A DNA stretch of 34,885 bases from a virus. A program made the translations under genes and the position numbers. The notes beneath the pieces are model-generated. The model was given only the letters and a program-made list of their open reading frames with translations. It was not told the DNA's origin and did no database searches. This document shows positions 19,362-30,078 of the stretch, piece after piece. The stretch's first letter is position 1; the number at the start of each line of letters is the position of its first letter. Where the stretch lies: the IMG/VR virus record IMGVR_UViG_3300025128_000163, positions 1 through 34,885 of that record. One strand, written 5' to 3'.

Positions 19362-22211
19362 ATGAATACGCTGACATTCCTACAGCGTGTTCTTCCACCA
19401 GAGGGCTTCTACGCCACTATACTTATTAACGATGGTGCGGCACCTCAACAGGCCTTCTTCGATACGGTGGAAGAACTCGCAACCAGTTGCGAAAGATCAA
19501 ACCGTCTGGGCAACAACACTTATTACGCACTCTCCTCGTTTGCATCACGCGCAAATCGAAAACAGACCAACGCTCTACTAACCAAGGCATTATTTATCGA
19601 CATAGATTGTGGTCCTGATAAACCTTTTGCTAACCAGAAGGAAGGACTCGCCGCGCTATTGGACTTCCTCACAAAGTCCAAGATGCCAAAGCCGATGATA
19701 GTATCATCCGGTAACGGCCTACACGTATACTGGGTACTGTCTGAAGCTATAGCTCCCGAGCAGTGGCAACCCTTAGCTGATGGATTAAAGAAGTTACATA
19801 CTAATCTAGGATTTGATGTTGACCCGAAAGTAACTGCCGATCTTGCGCGAGTGCTGCGCCCAGTAGGTACGATAAATCCGCGAGGCGGGAAAGAGGTACG
19901 TGTTCTCATGGACGCGGCCGCAACCGACCTACACACGCTTCAAAACTTGTTGTGTAAAGATAATCATTTGGTGTCGGATCCGGGCACCATCACACGCACA
20001 CCTGAGTCTAGTAGCTTGCTATCATCGTTAGCAGTCCAACATGACTTTCCGCCATCTGTGGGTGATGTAGTCGCACGTAAATGCCAACAGGTTAAGTGGG
20101 CAGTAGAGAACCAAGACAAAGTCTCCGAGCCAGTATGGTACGCCCTGATGGGGATCGCTGCATACTGTGAGAATCCAGAGGAGGTTGCGAAGCAGTGGAG
20201 TAGCAAACACCCTGACTACTCTGAGATAGAGACAGTTCGCAAAGTTCAGCAGTGGAAAGCCAACACCACGGGACCGACGACCTGTAAGCAGATGGAGTTG
20301 GAGAGGCCCAAAGGCTGTAACAAATGCCCGATGCTGGGTAAGATCGGATCGCCAACGCGCCTTGGCTTACAACAAGTTGAGATACCTATAACGGCTGATG
20401 CGCCGGACGTCGTTGCGAAGGTCATACCCCTACCTAAACCCTTCAAGCGCAGCCATCGCGGCATCGTTCAGACCATAGATGGGACTGACATAGATATATG
20501 TGCGTTCGATCTATACCCAGTGGGGTACGGTAAAGACGAGTCTCTTGGCTACGAGACTGTACGATATAAATGGAAACGTCCACACGTTGGTTGGCAAGAC
20601 CTTGCGTTTAGACAGGCATACCTTAATGATGACAGCCGTGAGTTCCCGACTGCGATAGCAGACCAAGGGATTGTACTCAATGGCAGAAACCAAGTGAAAG
20701 GGTTTCAGTTTATGTTACGTGCTTACATGAATGAGTTACGTTCCATAAAGTCAATGACAAACATCCATGGGACAATGGGATGGAAGGAAGACTTTACTAG
20801 GTTCGTAATAGGCGACCGGCTCTACAAACGGGAGCCAGATGGGTCAGTTGTTGTAGAAGATATCTCACTCACATCTGCGACCAGTAAGATGGGGTCTGAC
20901 CTATACAGTCACGTAGGCACTATAGAGGGCTGGAAGCACGGTGCGCGTCTGTTAGAGACTGCATCTATGCCGTGGCATATGTTCGGCCTCTGTCAGACGT
21001 TTGCGGCTCCCCTGTGGGCCTTCACTGGACTCAAAGGATTAACGCTTTCTCTATGTGGTCCGACAGGCGGGGGCAAATCTCTCATTCAGTTATGGCAGCA
21101 GAGTGTATGGGGCGACCCAGAGAAGCTACACGTTGCCGCTAAGTTTACGCAGAACGCTTTGTTTAGCAGGTTAGGCGTATACTGTAACCTGCCTATGACT
21201 ATTGATGAAGCAACCATGATGGAAGATGTTGGTGACTTCTGCTACTGGGTGACGCAAGGCAGGGATAAGGCTAGGCTCAATCGCAGGGCGGAGGAACGCG
21301 AAGCGAAGGAGTGGGCGACAACAGTAACCGTATCCACAAACGTTAGCTTCATTGCCAAGATGGCAGCGTCAGGGTTGGAGACAGACGCACAGATGGCGCG
21401 TCTATTAGAGATACAGATTCCGCCGCATAAGATGTTTGAGAAAAGTAGTAATGCGGGGCGTACGATCTTTAAGTATCTGATGGCGAATCACGGTGTAATT
21501 GGCGATGCTTACATCAAAGCGCTGCTGCGCAAAGGTAAGGCACAGATTATACAACGTGTTGCAGAAGTTACGGATGACTTTCACAACATGTACAACTGTT
21601 CATTCGTCGGGGCCGAGCGGTTCTGGGAACAGGATTTGATCCTTGTCCATGTGGGTAGTGAACTTGCGTACGAGGAAGGGCTGATCGACTTCGATTACAG
21701 GAAGGGTATCCAGTGGGTAATCGAACAGTTAGATGCTCTCAGGATTACCGTCGAGGATAACAAGACCGATGGCTTCCGCCTTGTCCATGAATACCTAAAC
21801 GAGATCGCTGCTGACGCACTGACAGTCATGCACACCAAGGACACGCCGCCCACCCTAGACCACCACCGCATACCAAGGGGTGAGGTCAAGGCGCGGTTCG
21901 ATGTATACCGCAATACAGCACTTGATAAATTTACCCACGGCACAGTGATGCTGGTACGGAAACCATTTAAGCAATGGGTGTCATCGCGGGGTTACGACTA
22001 CAACACGTTGTGTAAAGAGGTGAAAGCTGAGGGGATCGATGCGACTCCAGCGACAAAGCGATTCGCTATTGGTAAGGACACAGAGCTTCGCCTTGGACAG
22101 CAGTACGTGTTCGGCGTCAACCTATGCCACCCGTACATGCACGGGTTCCTAGATACCATACAGCAGAACGCCGAGGGTCTGACTCTAGGGCAACTAACGT
22201 TGGTGGACTAG
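19362..22211 (+). CDS. Primase-helicase: AEP-like primase fused to DUF927-like ATPase
   Basis: Encodes 949 residues after AGGGA. The N-terminal primase-like domain shows FIDIDCG (D80, D82), SSGNGLHVYW (115-124, with H121) and TADLARVLRPVGT (158-170), as in RepB/archaeo-eukaryotic primases of phages and plasmids. A cysteine-bearing middle part (CKQMELERPKGCNKCP) may bind zinc. The C-terminal ATPase has Walker A CGPTGGGKS (565-573) and Walker B IDEA (614-617), as in DUF927-type helicases. Together they would prime and unwind DNA at the fork for the family A polymerase. It is the last plus-strand gene; its stop is shared with the opposing gene in a palindromic CTAG. Confidence 0.88.
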   Translation: MNTLTFLQRVLPPEGFYATILINDGAAPQQAFFDTVEELATSCERSNRLGNNTYYALSSFASRANRKQTNALLTKALFIDIDCGPDKPFANQKEGLAALLDFLTKSKMPKPMIVSSGNGLHVYWVLSEAIAPEQWQPLADGLKKLHTNLGFDVDPKVTADLARVLRPVGTINPRGGKEVRVLMDAAATDLHTLQNLLCKDNHLVSDPGTITRTPESSSLLSSLAVQHDFPPSVGDVVARKCQQVKWAVENQDKVSEPVWYALMGIAAYCENPEEVAKQWSSKHPDYSEIETVRKVQQWKANTTGPTTCKQMELERPKGCNKCPMLGKIGSPTRLGLQQVEIPITADAPDVVAKVIPLPKPFKRSHRGIVQTIDGTDIDICAFDLYPVGYGKDESLGYETVRYKWKRPHVGWQDLAFRQAYLNDDSREFPTAIADQGIVLNGRNQVKGFQFMLRAYMNELRSIKSMTNIHGTMGWKEDFTRFVIGDRLYKREPDGSVVVEDISLTSATSKMGSDLYSHVGTIEGWKHGARLLETASMPWHMFGLCQTFAAPLWAFTGLKGLTLSLCGPTGGGKSLIQLWQQSVWGDPEKLHVAAKFTQNALFSRLGVYCNLPMTIDEATMMEDVGDFCYWVTQGRDKARLNRRAEEREAKEWATTVTVSTNVSFIAKMAASGLETDAQMARLLEIQIPPHKMFEKSSNAGRTIFKYLMANHGVIGDAYIKALLRKGKAQIIQRVAEVTDDFHNMYNCSFVGAERFWEQDLILVHVGSELAYEEGLIDFDYRKGIQWVIEQLDALRITVEDNKTDGFRLVHEYLNEIAADALTVMHTKDTPPTLDHHRIPRGEVKARFDVYRNTALDKFTHGTVMLVRKPFKQWVSSRGYDYNTLCKEVKAEGIDATPATKRFAIGKDTELRLGQQYVFGVNLCHPYMHGFLDTIQQNAEGLTLGQLTLVD

Positions 22212-25200
22212 TCCAGCCCGTAGGCTTTAGCCAGAGATGCTGACAACGGTTTGACTGCCTTGGGTAGTGCCCGTAATGATCTCTGGCTTGCAGTGAGGTC
22301 GGCCTCTTTAGCGGACTTACGTGCGCCTTGTACAAAGTTTTTAAGTCCAAATGGTGTGCCTCTGTAGTCTCGTTGCAAGCGGCGCACATCTCGTAGTATG
22401 GCGCGGCGTCCTTCGGCATCAGCTTTTACATACGCATGACGTAATGATGCGGCTAATTCCTTAGAGTAGTCTGACACTTGCTGGCCCATGCGTACTACAT
22501 CATATTCAAGAGAGGCTTTACGCGGGTAGAAGCCCGTCATTCTGGCGATGGAGTGGAGGAAGTGGGCATCACGCGCAACTACCTGCCCTCGCTTGTTGAT
22601 AATGTCACCGCTTGTCATGTATACGATGCCATCAGTGAACGCTTTAACAAACGCAATACCGAAACCTTCACGACCAATGTCGGCTAAAGTCGTCGTGTCA
22701 TCCCGCAAGCCCACAGTTTCTGCAAGATATTTTGTAGCTAATGACGCTGTGGTTCCCGCGGCAACAATGAACGACGCAGGTGCACCGAGGATACTCTCGA
22801 ACTCTTTACCTATATTTGACCCTGCTTTGAACATACCAGTGCCGGGGATCAGATCGCCGTGGCCGATCCTAGAAGATACTGTCAGACCCGTAGCAGCATC
22901 GATGATTCCGCGTAAGAGGATTGCAGACGATCCGGGTATAATAGAATCGGCAAGCTGTGCAAGTTCGGCCTCGGCACCATCCCAACGTATACCAAATTTC
23001 TGTGCGAGGGTATCGATCAAGTCTAGAAGATCGTCGCCAAATGGAAGTCCCTTCAGTCCCGCCGCCAAGAATAATGTCGCTAGAAACACACGCCGTTCCT
23101 TAGGTGCTAGGTTCCGCATAAGCTGCACACTAATCACGATGAACTGCTTATACATATAGGTGTACTGTAGGAAGTTCCCCCGCGCCCATGAAGGACGGTT
23201 GTATTGGGAGTAGTTACCCTGTGAGGTATTCACTGCTAGGGTGGCTCTCTCATATAACGAATCTTGGTTTACACCGCCACCTTGGGCTTGCATCCGTTTC
23301 TTCTCTAGCCTGTAAGATGCAAGGGCCGTAACTCGACGGTTGTATTGCTCAGTCTTAGAGAACAACGCCATCCAAGTCTCCATGCCCTTACCAACCAAGC
23401 CGCGTCGGCCAGTACGAGAGAGGTCTAGAAGCGCGTTATGTAGGTTGGGAGTAAGCACTCCCTTTGCGGTTAGGTCACGTAAGAACTTTAGCTCGTCCAG
23501 ATCAACGCCGTAGCGGTCTAGAACCCTTGGGTCTTTTTCAGCTTGCGCAATAAGTTTGTCCATGGCAGCGGAGGTACCAAAGACATCCTGCTTAAACCCA
23601 TCTCGCAGTAGGCTAAGATGTGACCCTGCTCTATGGATCTCATACGTTGACGCACCTAGTCCGTGACCACCGCCATACCCCGTCTTTTCATTGTAGGTCG
23701 ATAGGTATGGGATTGCGTGCGTATAGAGAGAAGTCATGTTGATGATTGCGGGTGCAAGCACACCACCAAGTTGCGCTGCTGCGGTCGCACCTACGACTGG
23801 CCGGAAAGCTTTACCGATCTTACCCTCGCCGGACGCATCCACCAGATTGCGTGTGTCACGGTAGTAAGTAACGAGGTTTGTCGCCTGATCGCGGTAACGA
23901 TTACCTTTGCCTTTACCAGCAATGACCGTGGTATTGAGGGGATTGCCCGGTATGGGTGCGATAACTTTAACGTCACGACCAGAAGACTCCACCATCATAC
24001 GCTGATACTGATCCATTGCCTTACGGGCGTCGAAGATTAGTGCCTCGTTGTTACTGGCAACGGCTACGCGATAGCTATCCTGAAGTCTACGAAGTTTCTC
24101 AAAGTCGCCACCCCAGTTAGTGTCATCACTAAGTATCTCGGCAATCTCGTGCTGGAACCTGTTCTTACCTGCAATGTGCGAACCTGTCTCGATGTGTTCT
24201 GCAATAGATCGCATCATGTCCGTATCGAAACCGGGGTTCCCTTGGCGCATAAGGTTACGTCGGGCAACGCTGTGGTGGGAAGATGTTAACCTAACCAACC
24301 TGCGGCGATCTTCGGCAGAGAGATTGACTCCAGCACGCATCAGGGTGTTACTTAGATCATCGTAGTTTATGGTCCCACCCAATGGCGGCACACTCGAAGC
24401 CTCTTCAAACACAGCCTCTAACCTGCTTACTGCAACTAGTCCGTCAGCATCGATGTTCCCGCGTGCTCCCGGTTCGTTGGTTAGCATACGAGTGCCCGGC
24501 TTAATCTCTCCAAGGATGCTGTTTATATCGTCGCGCATAGACTTTGCATCTGTCTCACTGTCTGTACGCATGTACGTCAGCATACCGCGCAGGCTATCAT
24601 CAAGGCGAACAGGATTACCGTCCATGTCATAGGCAGTGACGCGAACTTGGAATCGTCCACGACGGCGTAGAGGAGCATAAGCTCCCATAATAGTTTGTTT
24701 GGCTCGTAACTCAGCGTTTGTGACCTGCGCATCCAACAACACAGTATCCATCAAACTACGAGTAAGGACTTTAAGTTGCCGCTCCGACAGTTTGTTTTTG
24801 GTTAGAGCGCTAACTTGTTTGATTAGAGCACGACCTTGCTCACTGGTCTGTAGCTCCTCAATTCCTACGCGATCTTGTTCTGCCACATCCTCAATGTTGC
24901 TAAACAGATCCTCCATCTTCCGCGTGCCGTATTGATCATGCATGACACGAATGAGTTGATAAATTGCTGCGTAGCCTTTACCGGTCTCACTCCTATCAGC
25001 GGGTGAGTACCCGGCATATAGCTCACCAATATTACGTATAATATTTTCTGACTCCCCATCCAATTTGAAAGTCTTAGATAATTTATCGTAGTGGCGATTG
25101 CGTGTATTGATTAGCCCCTGCACCTTATCCACGTAGACATCAACTGCATTTTGATCCACAACATTGCGCATCTCGTTGTAGGCTTTCCAAACACGGTCGC

Positions 25201-28200
25201 TAATCTCGAAGTCAATCGCCAGCTCTGTCTTATTGGTGGTTTCGATCACCTTGCCTTGATCGTTAAAGACTTTGAAAGCAAAGCCTTGTTTGAATTGCTG
25301 CTTGGATACTTTCCCAGCTTTCTGAAGTTCTCTAACTGCATGACGGTTTACTACCGCTGTGCCATCAACAATGTCTACGAGATTTACACGTGTACCTTTC
25401 TTTGGCCCATCCTTAATGTCTTCGCTGATAACAATATCTTGCTCGTACAACGGCTTAGAGGTATCGCTAATGGCCTCTAGCTGCTGGGCCTTATACAGTG
25501 TTGCCCGCCATAACAAATCGTTGACCTGTGTGCGTTCTGTTTTATCGAGTGCGTTCTGGTTGAATACAGTCCTTGTCTGAATAGCGAAAGCAGTCAAGTC
25601 GCGGTACTTTGTTTGTAGGTCACGGATATGCTCGTGCTGTCTGTCGAGTATGTTGAACAGCTTCTGCAAGCCCGGGCTGCGAAGTGCTATGTTATCCAGA
25701 GACTGAATGTATTCTACGCCCATACCTAACAAACGCAGCAGGGCTTTACCCTTGGATATGCCCGCAATCTGACGCAGTTCCTCAACAGGACTTCGTACTA
25801 TATCCGAAATTCGCTCCAGACTATCTCGTTGTGGCCGGATGGCAGCGTACTGCTCAGAAAGCGTGCGTGCTATACTAGCATCCGCAGAGGCTCTACCCTC
25901 TACATGACGTCTCTGTAGCTCTTGCATGTTGTCATAGATGCCAGCATAAGACGGGTCACTAACCGCACCCGTACGGAGATACCGTTTGGATTGATGGATA
26001 AAGTAACGTGTCAGGTCATCGGTGAAGATATTACGGTTGAACAACTTGTTTATAAACGATTTGATCGCTGCCTTAAGACGCTCAAGTAATTTAGATTCAA
26101 TAGTACCAGCCGCATCAGCCACCGCTTCTTCAATAGCTTCCAGCTTCTTCATGCCAGAAAACTCTATGCGCTGATCTGCCTCTCTGCGTATAGCCGGATC
26201 CTTCTCATAGATCTCCGTCATAATGCTATTAAATTTCTGATCGGACATGATGGTGCGCAGACCTAAGTGCCCAATCGCTTCATGCGCCATAATAAAGCGA
26301 GCGTGCTGCCTATCCTTAATGGCTTCTTGGAAGAGTAGAATTTTGTAGCGGATACGTCCGTTTGCGTCTGTCGTTGAGTAAGCATAGCCTGACGCATTGG
26401 TAGGTATCGGCTTTTTATCCTTGCGGCTTGCCATTGCTTCTTTATACACAGTGGGGTCAGCAGTTCTTAGGGCTTCAACACTGGTGTATATTTTTACACT
26501 GGGCCGTGCCTTCGCGTTGAACTTCTTCAGTGCCTTAATACGCTCCATGCGCAGAACGCCCATAGAGATCGGCTTGGTAATTGGTGCCCCATCGTTAGTG
26601 GCGGACCGCCCCTCTACAGGTTTAGCATCAGCGTCACTAATCAATTCCCGGGTACTTGGCTGTGCTCCCTTGGGCGCATCGATTACAAACAACTTACCAC
26701 CCTCACGGGTTGGCTTCATCTTTAGCATACCCTTAGAATCAACCCAGTTCTTTAGCGGTGCGCCTCTGTACTCTTGGTTTAGGTTGATTTTGTTGTACTG
26801 GATTGCATTCTGGATTTGGATTCGTTGGTCGTTGATGGCGTCGAGTCCTGCACCAACACCGGGAATAATACTATTTGCGATTGCGTCGATCTTGTTCATA
26901 ACCTCACGAGTTGCAAGATCGATATCAACCTGCGCCACTACGTTAAACTCATCGATCTTATCTTGTAGCTGGCTAGGAACCTTGCCAACTTTTTTGTTAT
27001 GTCTTTGCATTGCCGCCAAGAAGAGATCGACTGTTCCTATCTGAGCAGGATCTGTAACGATAAGTTGAGCGAGAGGCGATCGCGTCAGGGCTACAGTATT
27101 GCCTTTATACTCTGTAAGGTAGTCATCCAGATACTGCACAAACGCTTCCGAGAAAGAACTCTTATCCTGCTCACTGGTAACCAGCGACATAGGAGGACTA
27201 AAGACCTGCATCGCAGCATCTCTGTCTTTCCCCTTTAGCGCACCTACTTCTTTGCGCACGGCTGAATTTAACATATGAGCAAGGAGGTCGTAGTATGCGT
27301 CACGCCGTTGCCCGGGCATCTCTAGAAGACTAAGGCTGTCTACAATCTCACCATACGTCTCAAGTGCAGTTTGATCTGCAAGCGGGCCAGCAAAAATTCC
27401 TTCTAGCGCACGATACAGATTGCCGCTGTCCAATGTCTTTTGGTACTCTGCATACGCTTTCTTCCACGCCTCAATAGCGGCGAGGATGTTCTTGTTCTTG
27501 CTACCTTTGGCTGCAGTTAGACGGCTCCAGCTTCGACGGTAGCCCGCGTTTATACGTCTACGTGCTGTATTCCACGCTGTAGCAATATCTTTTAGTCCGG
27601 GGCTAACCGTTACATCAGCGGGTTGTTGGTCTTCCCGCTCAGTCGGTTGCGCGACAGGTTGTTCAGCGGGCTGACCTTTTTTCTTGTCTTCGGTGTCGGC
27701 TTTCGTGGGCTTTTTACGCGCAGCACCACGCTTGAGGGCTGCTGCTCCTGTTCCAGTTGCTTTAGCGCTTGCGGGTTGTTTGCCTCTAGCCAGTTTCGCT
27801 GCGCCTGACTTCTTACTCCCGTCTTGACCCGCTTGGGTTTTTTGCGCTTTGCGGACTGCTTGCGCTCCTGCCCTACGTTTTTCTTGTGCGGTGGCTCCAG
27901 CTTGTCCTTTTCGGCCTGTTGCTTTTGCAGTGCGGTTAGCGCCTGCCTTACGTTCTTGCGCATTACGTTGCCTCAACCTTTCACCCTGCTCACGAACAAC
28001 AGGGACAGCAGTTCGTGGCACCGTTTGCCCATCTATAGTCTGAGTTGCTTGCGGAGTGATTTGTTCTAACGGTGCAGTCGCTGCTGCTGCAAAATTAGCT
28101 GCTGCTTCAATCGTGCGTAACTCTGACTCGGTTGGATCGGTCTGCGTGATACCAGCCTTACGTAGCTCGCGGGCAAACTTCTTAACAATACCAGCGGGGG

Positions 28201-30076
28201 TGCGATTTGTTACGTTAGTCAGAACTTCGCCAAGAATCTCACTCCGTCGTTCCTCGGTCTGTTGCAACTGTTGTGTATCAAGTTGTCCTGTTATTGTCTC
28301 TAGCTCAGACTCTGCGCGTAGAGCAGCGTCTTGCTCAAGTAGACGCCCTCTACGAAGTAGTTGGTCGGCAGTAAGCCGTCGTGTACCCATCAACTCCTGT
28401 AGTTCTTGGTTCTCGACCTCTTGCGCAGATGCAACTGTAAGAGGGAGATCAAGCTGGTTAGGATCGGCAACTGGAGACGGGTCAAGCAGGTTAGCTTCGG
28501 GCTGCTCTACATCGATCGGCCCTAGCCTACGCGCTTCTTGTTCCTGTTCGAGAGCAAACAAGTCTGGCTGCTCAAATGCTGCAACGTCACCGCGCTCAGC
28601 CGCGGCTAATGCAGCACGCTCGCGGGCTTCAGCCTGTATACGCTGCTCCTCAACAGGGTCCACACCAAGTGGCGATAACAAGCTTAGCTCACCCTGTTCT
28701 TGTGAGAAGTCCAGTTCTAGTTGCTCGCCGTCAACAGGACGCCCATCAGGACCGACAGGACGCACATCGGAGAATAACTCACCCTGTACTTGTCCTTCTT
28801 GCAAGCCTATAGGAGCGGCACCAAGGTTTTGATCTGGAAATAGTTCAAGCTGTTCCTCTTGTTCGATTGCTAGTGGATCTGCAACTTCTTCTGGGTCAGC
28901 AATCTCTTCCGTGGGCGTCGCGGTTGTATCTCTTTGTTCGCCACGAGCGGCAAGGCTAAGTCCCGTAACCGTACCACCAACACCAGCGCCAGCAGCAAAT
29001 GCGTTGATATAGCGAAGAGACTTTTCTTCATCAGACAAATTAGGATTCTGCGAGGCGGTAATAACTTCTTGTACAAATTCGGTAGTGCCCTCACCAACAG
29101 ATCCAAGAGCAAGACCTTTACCAAACCGCTTTAAGCGCCCACCCTTGGCACCTTTGAACAGCAGACCCGCACCAATAAGTTCTGGAATTGTCTCTGCTAC
29201 AGCGTACGGAATACCAAGGGCAAGGGCTGTACCTCTATCCGCAGTGCCGCCTTCAAGCTGCTCACCATATACATCAGAGGCACCAATAGCATAATTAGAG
29301 GCCGCAGTGGCAAGCGTAGCACCACCGACCCTACCAAGCAGCGTCTTCTCAGCTTTAGTTAATGCTTGCTTAGCTGCACGTTTCTTAGCCGCAGCGAGCG
29401 CGGCACTCTTAAATCCAGCTTTACCCCCTAGACCTGCGACAAGTCCACCTATGGCTGCTGCAGGACCACCAGTGGCACCTCCAATAAGAGCGCCTGCGCC
29501 AGCTACAAGTACAGACTCCAAGAGCATTGGACCTTGTTGAGCAAGGTTAGCTACAAACCAGTCAATGATACCACCGGGCTTATCAACCGATATGTCCGTA
29601 AAGGCTCGTTGGTAGGGCTGATTCTTACGTAGGTCTTTTAACTGCTGGTCTGCAATCTCTTTGCCTAGCTCTTCCGCTCCAGCAAGTTGCAGTCCATACC
29701 CGGCAAGAAGTTGTAGATTGTCCATCCCTATCGCCCAGTTCTTGGACAGCTTTCTCCCGAAAGAAGGATCACGAATGTTGTTTATGTACTCGACATACTT
29801 ATCAGGCTCGATAGGCCGGAACGAATCCGGCATCTTTTGTTTGGGGCGTTTGAGAGCTTCTCTTGTATCCAGTGCAGACTGGTGATCATCGAAGTCAAAC
29901 GTCTCACCATTGACATACATCTGCTTAGTAGCGTCGTTATACCCTATCGGGTATGGCGAGAATGTTTTCATCGGTGGCGGAGCAAACGCACTAATGTCTA
30001 CAGGAGCAGCATCAGACGTATCAAACGCAAACGAAGGATCGTATGTCCCTCTGGAAACCGGAAACATTTCGGCCAT
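22208..30076 (-). CDS. Giant polyvalent internal virion protein, 2622 residues
   Basis: The largest gene here. The N-terminal part (1-400) has glycine- and alanine-rich hydrophobic stretches (for example about 185-225) that could insert into membranes. About 430-900 is low-complexity, rich in Gln, Glu, Ala and Lys. Near 1263-1275 lies IMAHEAIGHLGLR, an HExxGH zinc-peptidase-like motif, followed by an EAIEEAVADAAG helix. The last 700 residues (GNFLQYTYMYKQF, LKGLPFGDDLLDL) resemble the C-terminal part of large polyvalent phage proteins (LPD38/PLxRFG type). It is probably ejected with the DNA, like T7 gp15/gp16. Weak ribosome site; start chosen as the first ATG, 2 nt after the previous stop. 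Confidence 0.85.
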   Translation of the reverse strand: MAEMFPVSRGTYDPSFAFDTSDAAPVDISAFAPPPMKTFSPYPIGYNDATKQMYVNGETFDFDDHQSALDTREALKRPKQKMPDSFRPIEPDKYVEYINNIRDPSFGRKLSKNWAIGMDNLQLLAGYGLQLAGAEELGKEIADQQLKDLRKNQPYQRAFTDISVDKPGGIIDWFVANLAQQGPMLLESVLVAGAGALIGGATGGPAAAIGGLVAGLGGKAGFKSAALAAAKKRAAKQALTKAEKTLLGRVGGATLATAASNYAIGASDVYGEQLEGGTADRGTALALGIPYAVAETIPELIGAGLLFKGAKGGRLKRFGKGLALGSVGEGTTEFVQEVITASQNPNLSDEEKSLRYINAFAAGAGVGGTVTGLSLAARGEQRDTTATPTEEIADPEEVADPLAIEQEEQLELFPDQNLGAAPIGLQEGQVQGELFSDVRPVGPDGRPVDGEQLELDFSQEQGELSLLSPLGVDPVEEQRIQAEARERAALAAAERGDVAAFEQPDLFALEQEQEARRLGPIDVEQPEANLLDPSPVADPNQLDLPLTVASAQEVENQELQELMGTRRLTADQLLRRGRLLEQDAALRAESELETITGQLDTQQLQQTEERRSEILGEVLTNVTNRTPAGIVKKFARELRKAGITQTDPTESELRTIEAAANFAAAATAPLEQITPQATQTIDGQTVPRTAVPVVREQGERLRQRNAQERKAGANRTAKATGRKGQAGATAQEKRRAGAQAVRKAQKTQAGQDGSKKSGAAKLARGKQPASAKATGTGAAALKRGAARKKPTKADTEDKKKGQPAEQPVAQPTEREDQQPADVTVSPGLKDIATAWNTARRRINAGYRRSWSRLTAAKGSKNKNILAAIEAWKKAYAEYQKTLDSGNLYRALEGIFAGPLADQTALETYGEIVDSLSLLEMPGQRRDAYYDLLAHMLNSAVRKEVGALKGKDRDAAMQVFSPPMSLVTSEQDKSSFSEAFVQYLDDYLTEYKGNTVALTRSPLAQLIVTDPAQIGTVDLFLAAMQRHNKKVGKVPSQLQDKIDEFNVVAQVDIDLATREVMNKIDAIANSIIPGVGAGLDAINDQRIQIQNAIQYNKINLNQEYRGAPLKNWVDSKGMLKMKPTREGGKLFVIDAPKGAQPSTRELISDADAKPVEGRSATNDGAPITKPISMGVLRMERIKALKKFNAKARPSVKIYTSVEALRTADPTVYKEAMASRKDKKPIPTNASGYAYSTTDANGRIRYKILLFQEAIKDRQHARFIMAHEAIGHLGLRTIMSDQKFNSIMTEIYEKDPAIRREADQRIEFSGMKKLEAIEEAVADAAGTIESKLLERLKAAIKSFINKLFNRNIFTDDLTRYFIHQSKRYLRTGAVSDPSYAGIYDNMQELQRRHVEGRASADASIARTLSEQYAAIRPQRDSLERISDIVRSPVEELRQIAGISKGKALLRLLGMGVEYIQSLDNIALRSPGLQKLFNILDRQHEHIRDLQTKYRDLTAFAIQTRTVFNQNALDKTERTQVNDLLWRATLYKAQQLEAISDTSKPLYEQDIVISEDIKDGPKKGTRVNLVDIVDGTAVVNRHAVRELQKAGKVSKQQFKQGFAFKVFNDQGKVIETTNKTELAIDFEISDRVWKAYNEMRNVVDQNAVDVYVDKVQGLINTRNRHYDKLSKTFKLDGESENIIRNIGELYAGYSPADRSETGKGYAAIYQLIRVMHDQYGTRKMEDLFSNIEDVAEQDRVGIEELQTSEQGRALIKQVSALTKNKLSERQLKVLTRSLMDTVLLDAQVTNAELRAKQTIMGAYAPLRRRGRFQVRVTAYDMDGNPVRLDDSLRGMLTYMRTDSETDAKSMRDDINSILGEIKPGTRMLTNEPGARGNIDADGLVAVSRLEAVFEEASSVPPLGGTINYDDLSNTLMRAGVNLSAEDRRRLVRLTSSHHSVARRNLMRQGNPGFDTDMMRSIAEHIETGSHIAGKNRFQHEIAEILSDDTNWGGDFEKLRRLQDSYRVAVASNNEALIFDARKAMDQYQRMMVESSGRDVKVIAPIPGNPLNTTVIAGKGKGNRYRDQATNLVTYYRDTRNLVDASGEGKIGKAFRPVVGATAAAQLGGVLAPAIINMTSLYTHAIPYLSTYNEKTGYGGGHGLGASTYEIHRAGSHLSLLRDGFKQDVFGTSAAMDKLIAQAEKDPRVLDRYGVDLDELKFLRDLTAKGVLTPNLHNALLDLSRTGRRGLVGKGMETWMALFSKTEQYNRRVTALASYRLEKKRMQAQGGGVNQDSLYERATLAVNTSQGNYSQYNRPSWARGNFLQYTYMYKQFIVISVQLMRNLAPKERRVFLATLFLAAGLKGLPFGDDLLDLIDTLAQKFGIRWDGAEAELAQLADSIIPGSSAILLRGIIDAATGLTVSSRIGHGDLIPGTGMFKAGSNIGKEFESILGAPASFIVAAGTTASLATKYLAETVGLRDDTTTLADIGREGFGIAFVKAFTDGIVYMTSGDIINKRGQVVARDAHFLHSIARMTGFYPRKASLEYDVVRMGQQVSDYSKELAASLRHAYVKADAEGRRAILRDVRRLQRDYRGTPFGLKNFVQGARKSAKEADLTASQRSLRALPKAVKPLSASLAKAYGLD

Positions 30077-30078
30077 GG

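Noticed and set aside
26397-27044. 215-codon plus-strand frame
   Set aside because: Antisense to the giant virion gene; composition follows the complementary coding sequence.
27610-28832. Overlapping frames (117 codons minus, 258 codons plus) in the low-complexity part of the giant gene
   Set aside because: They arise from the Gln/Glu/Ala/Lys-rich repeats read in other frames; no start signals or plausible protein.
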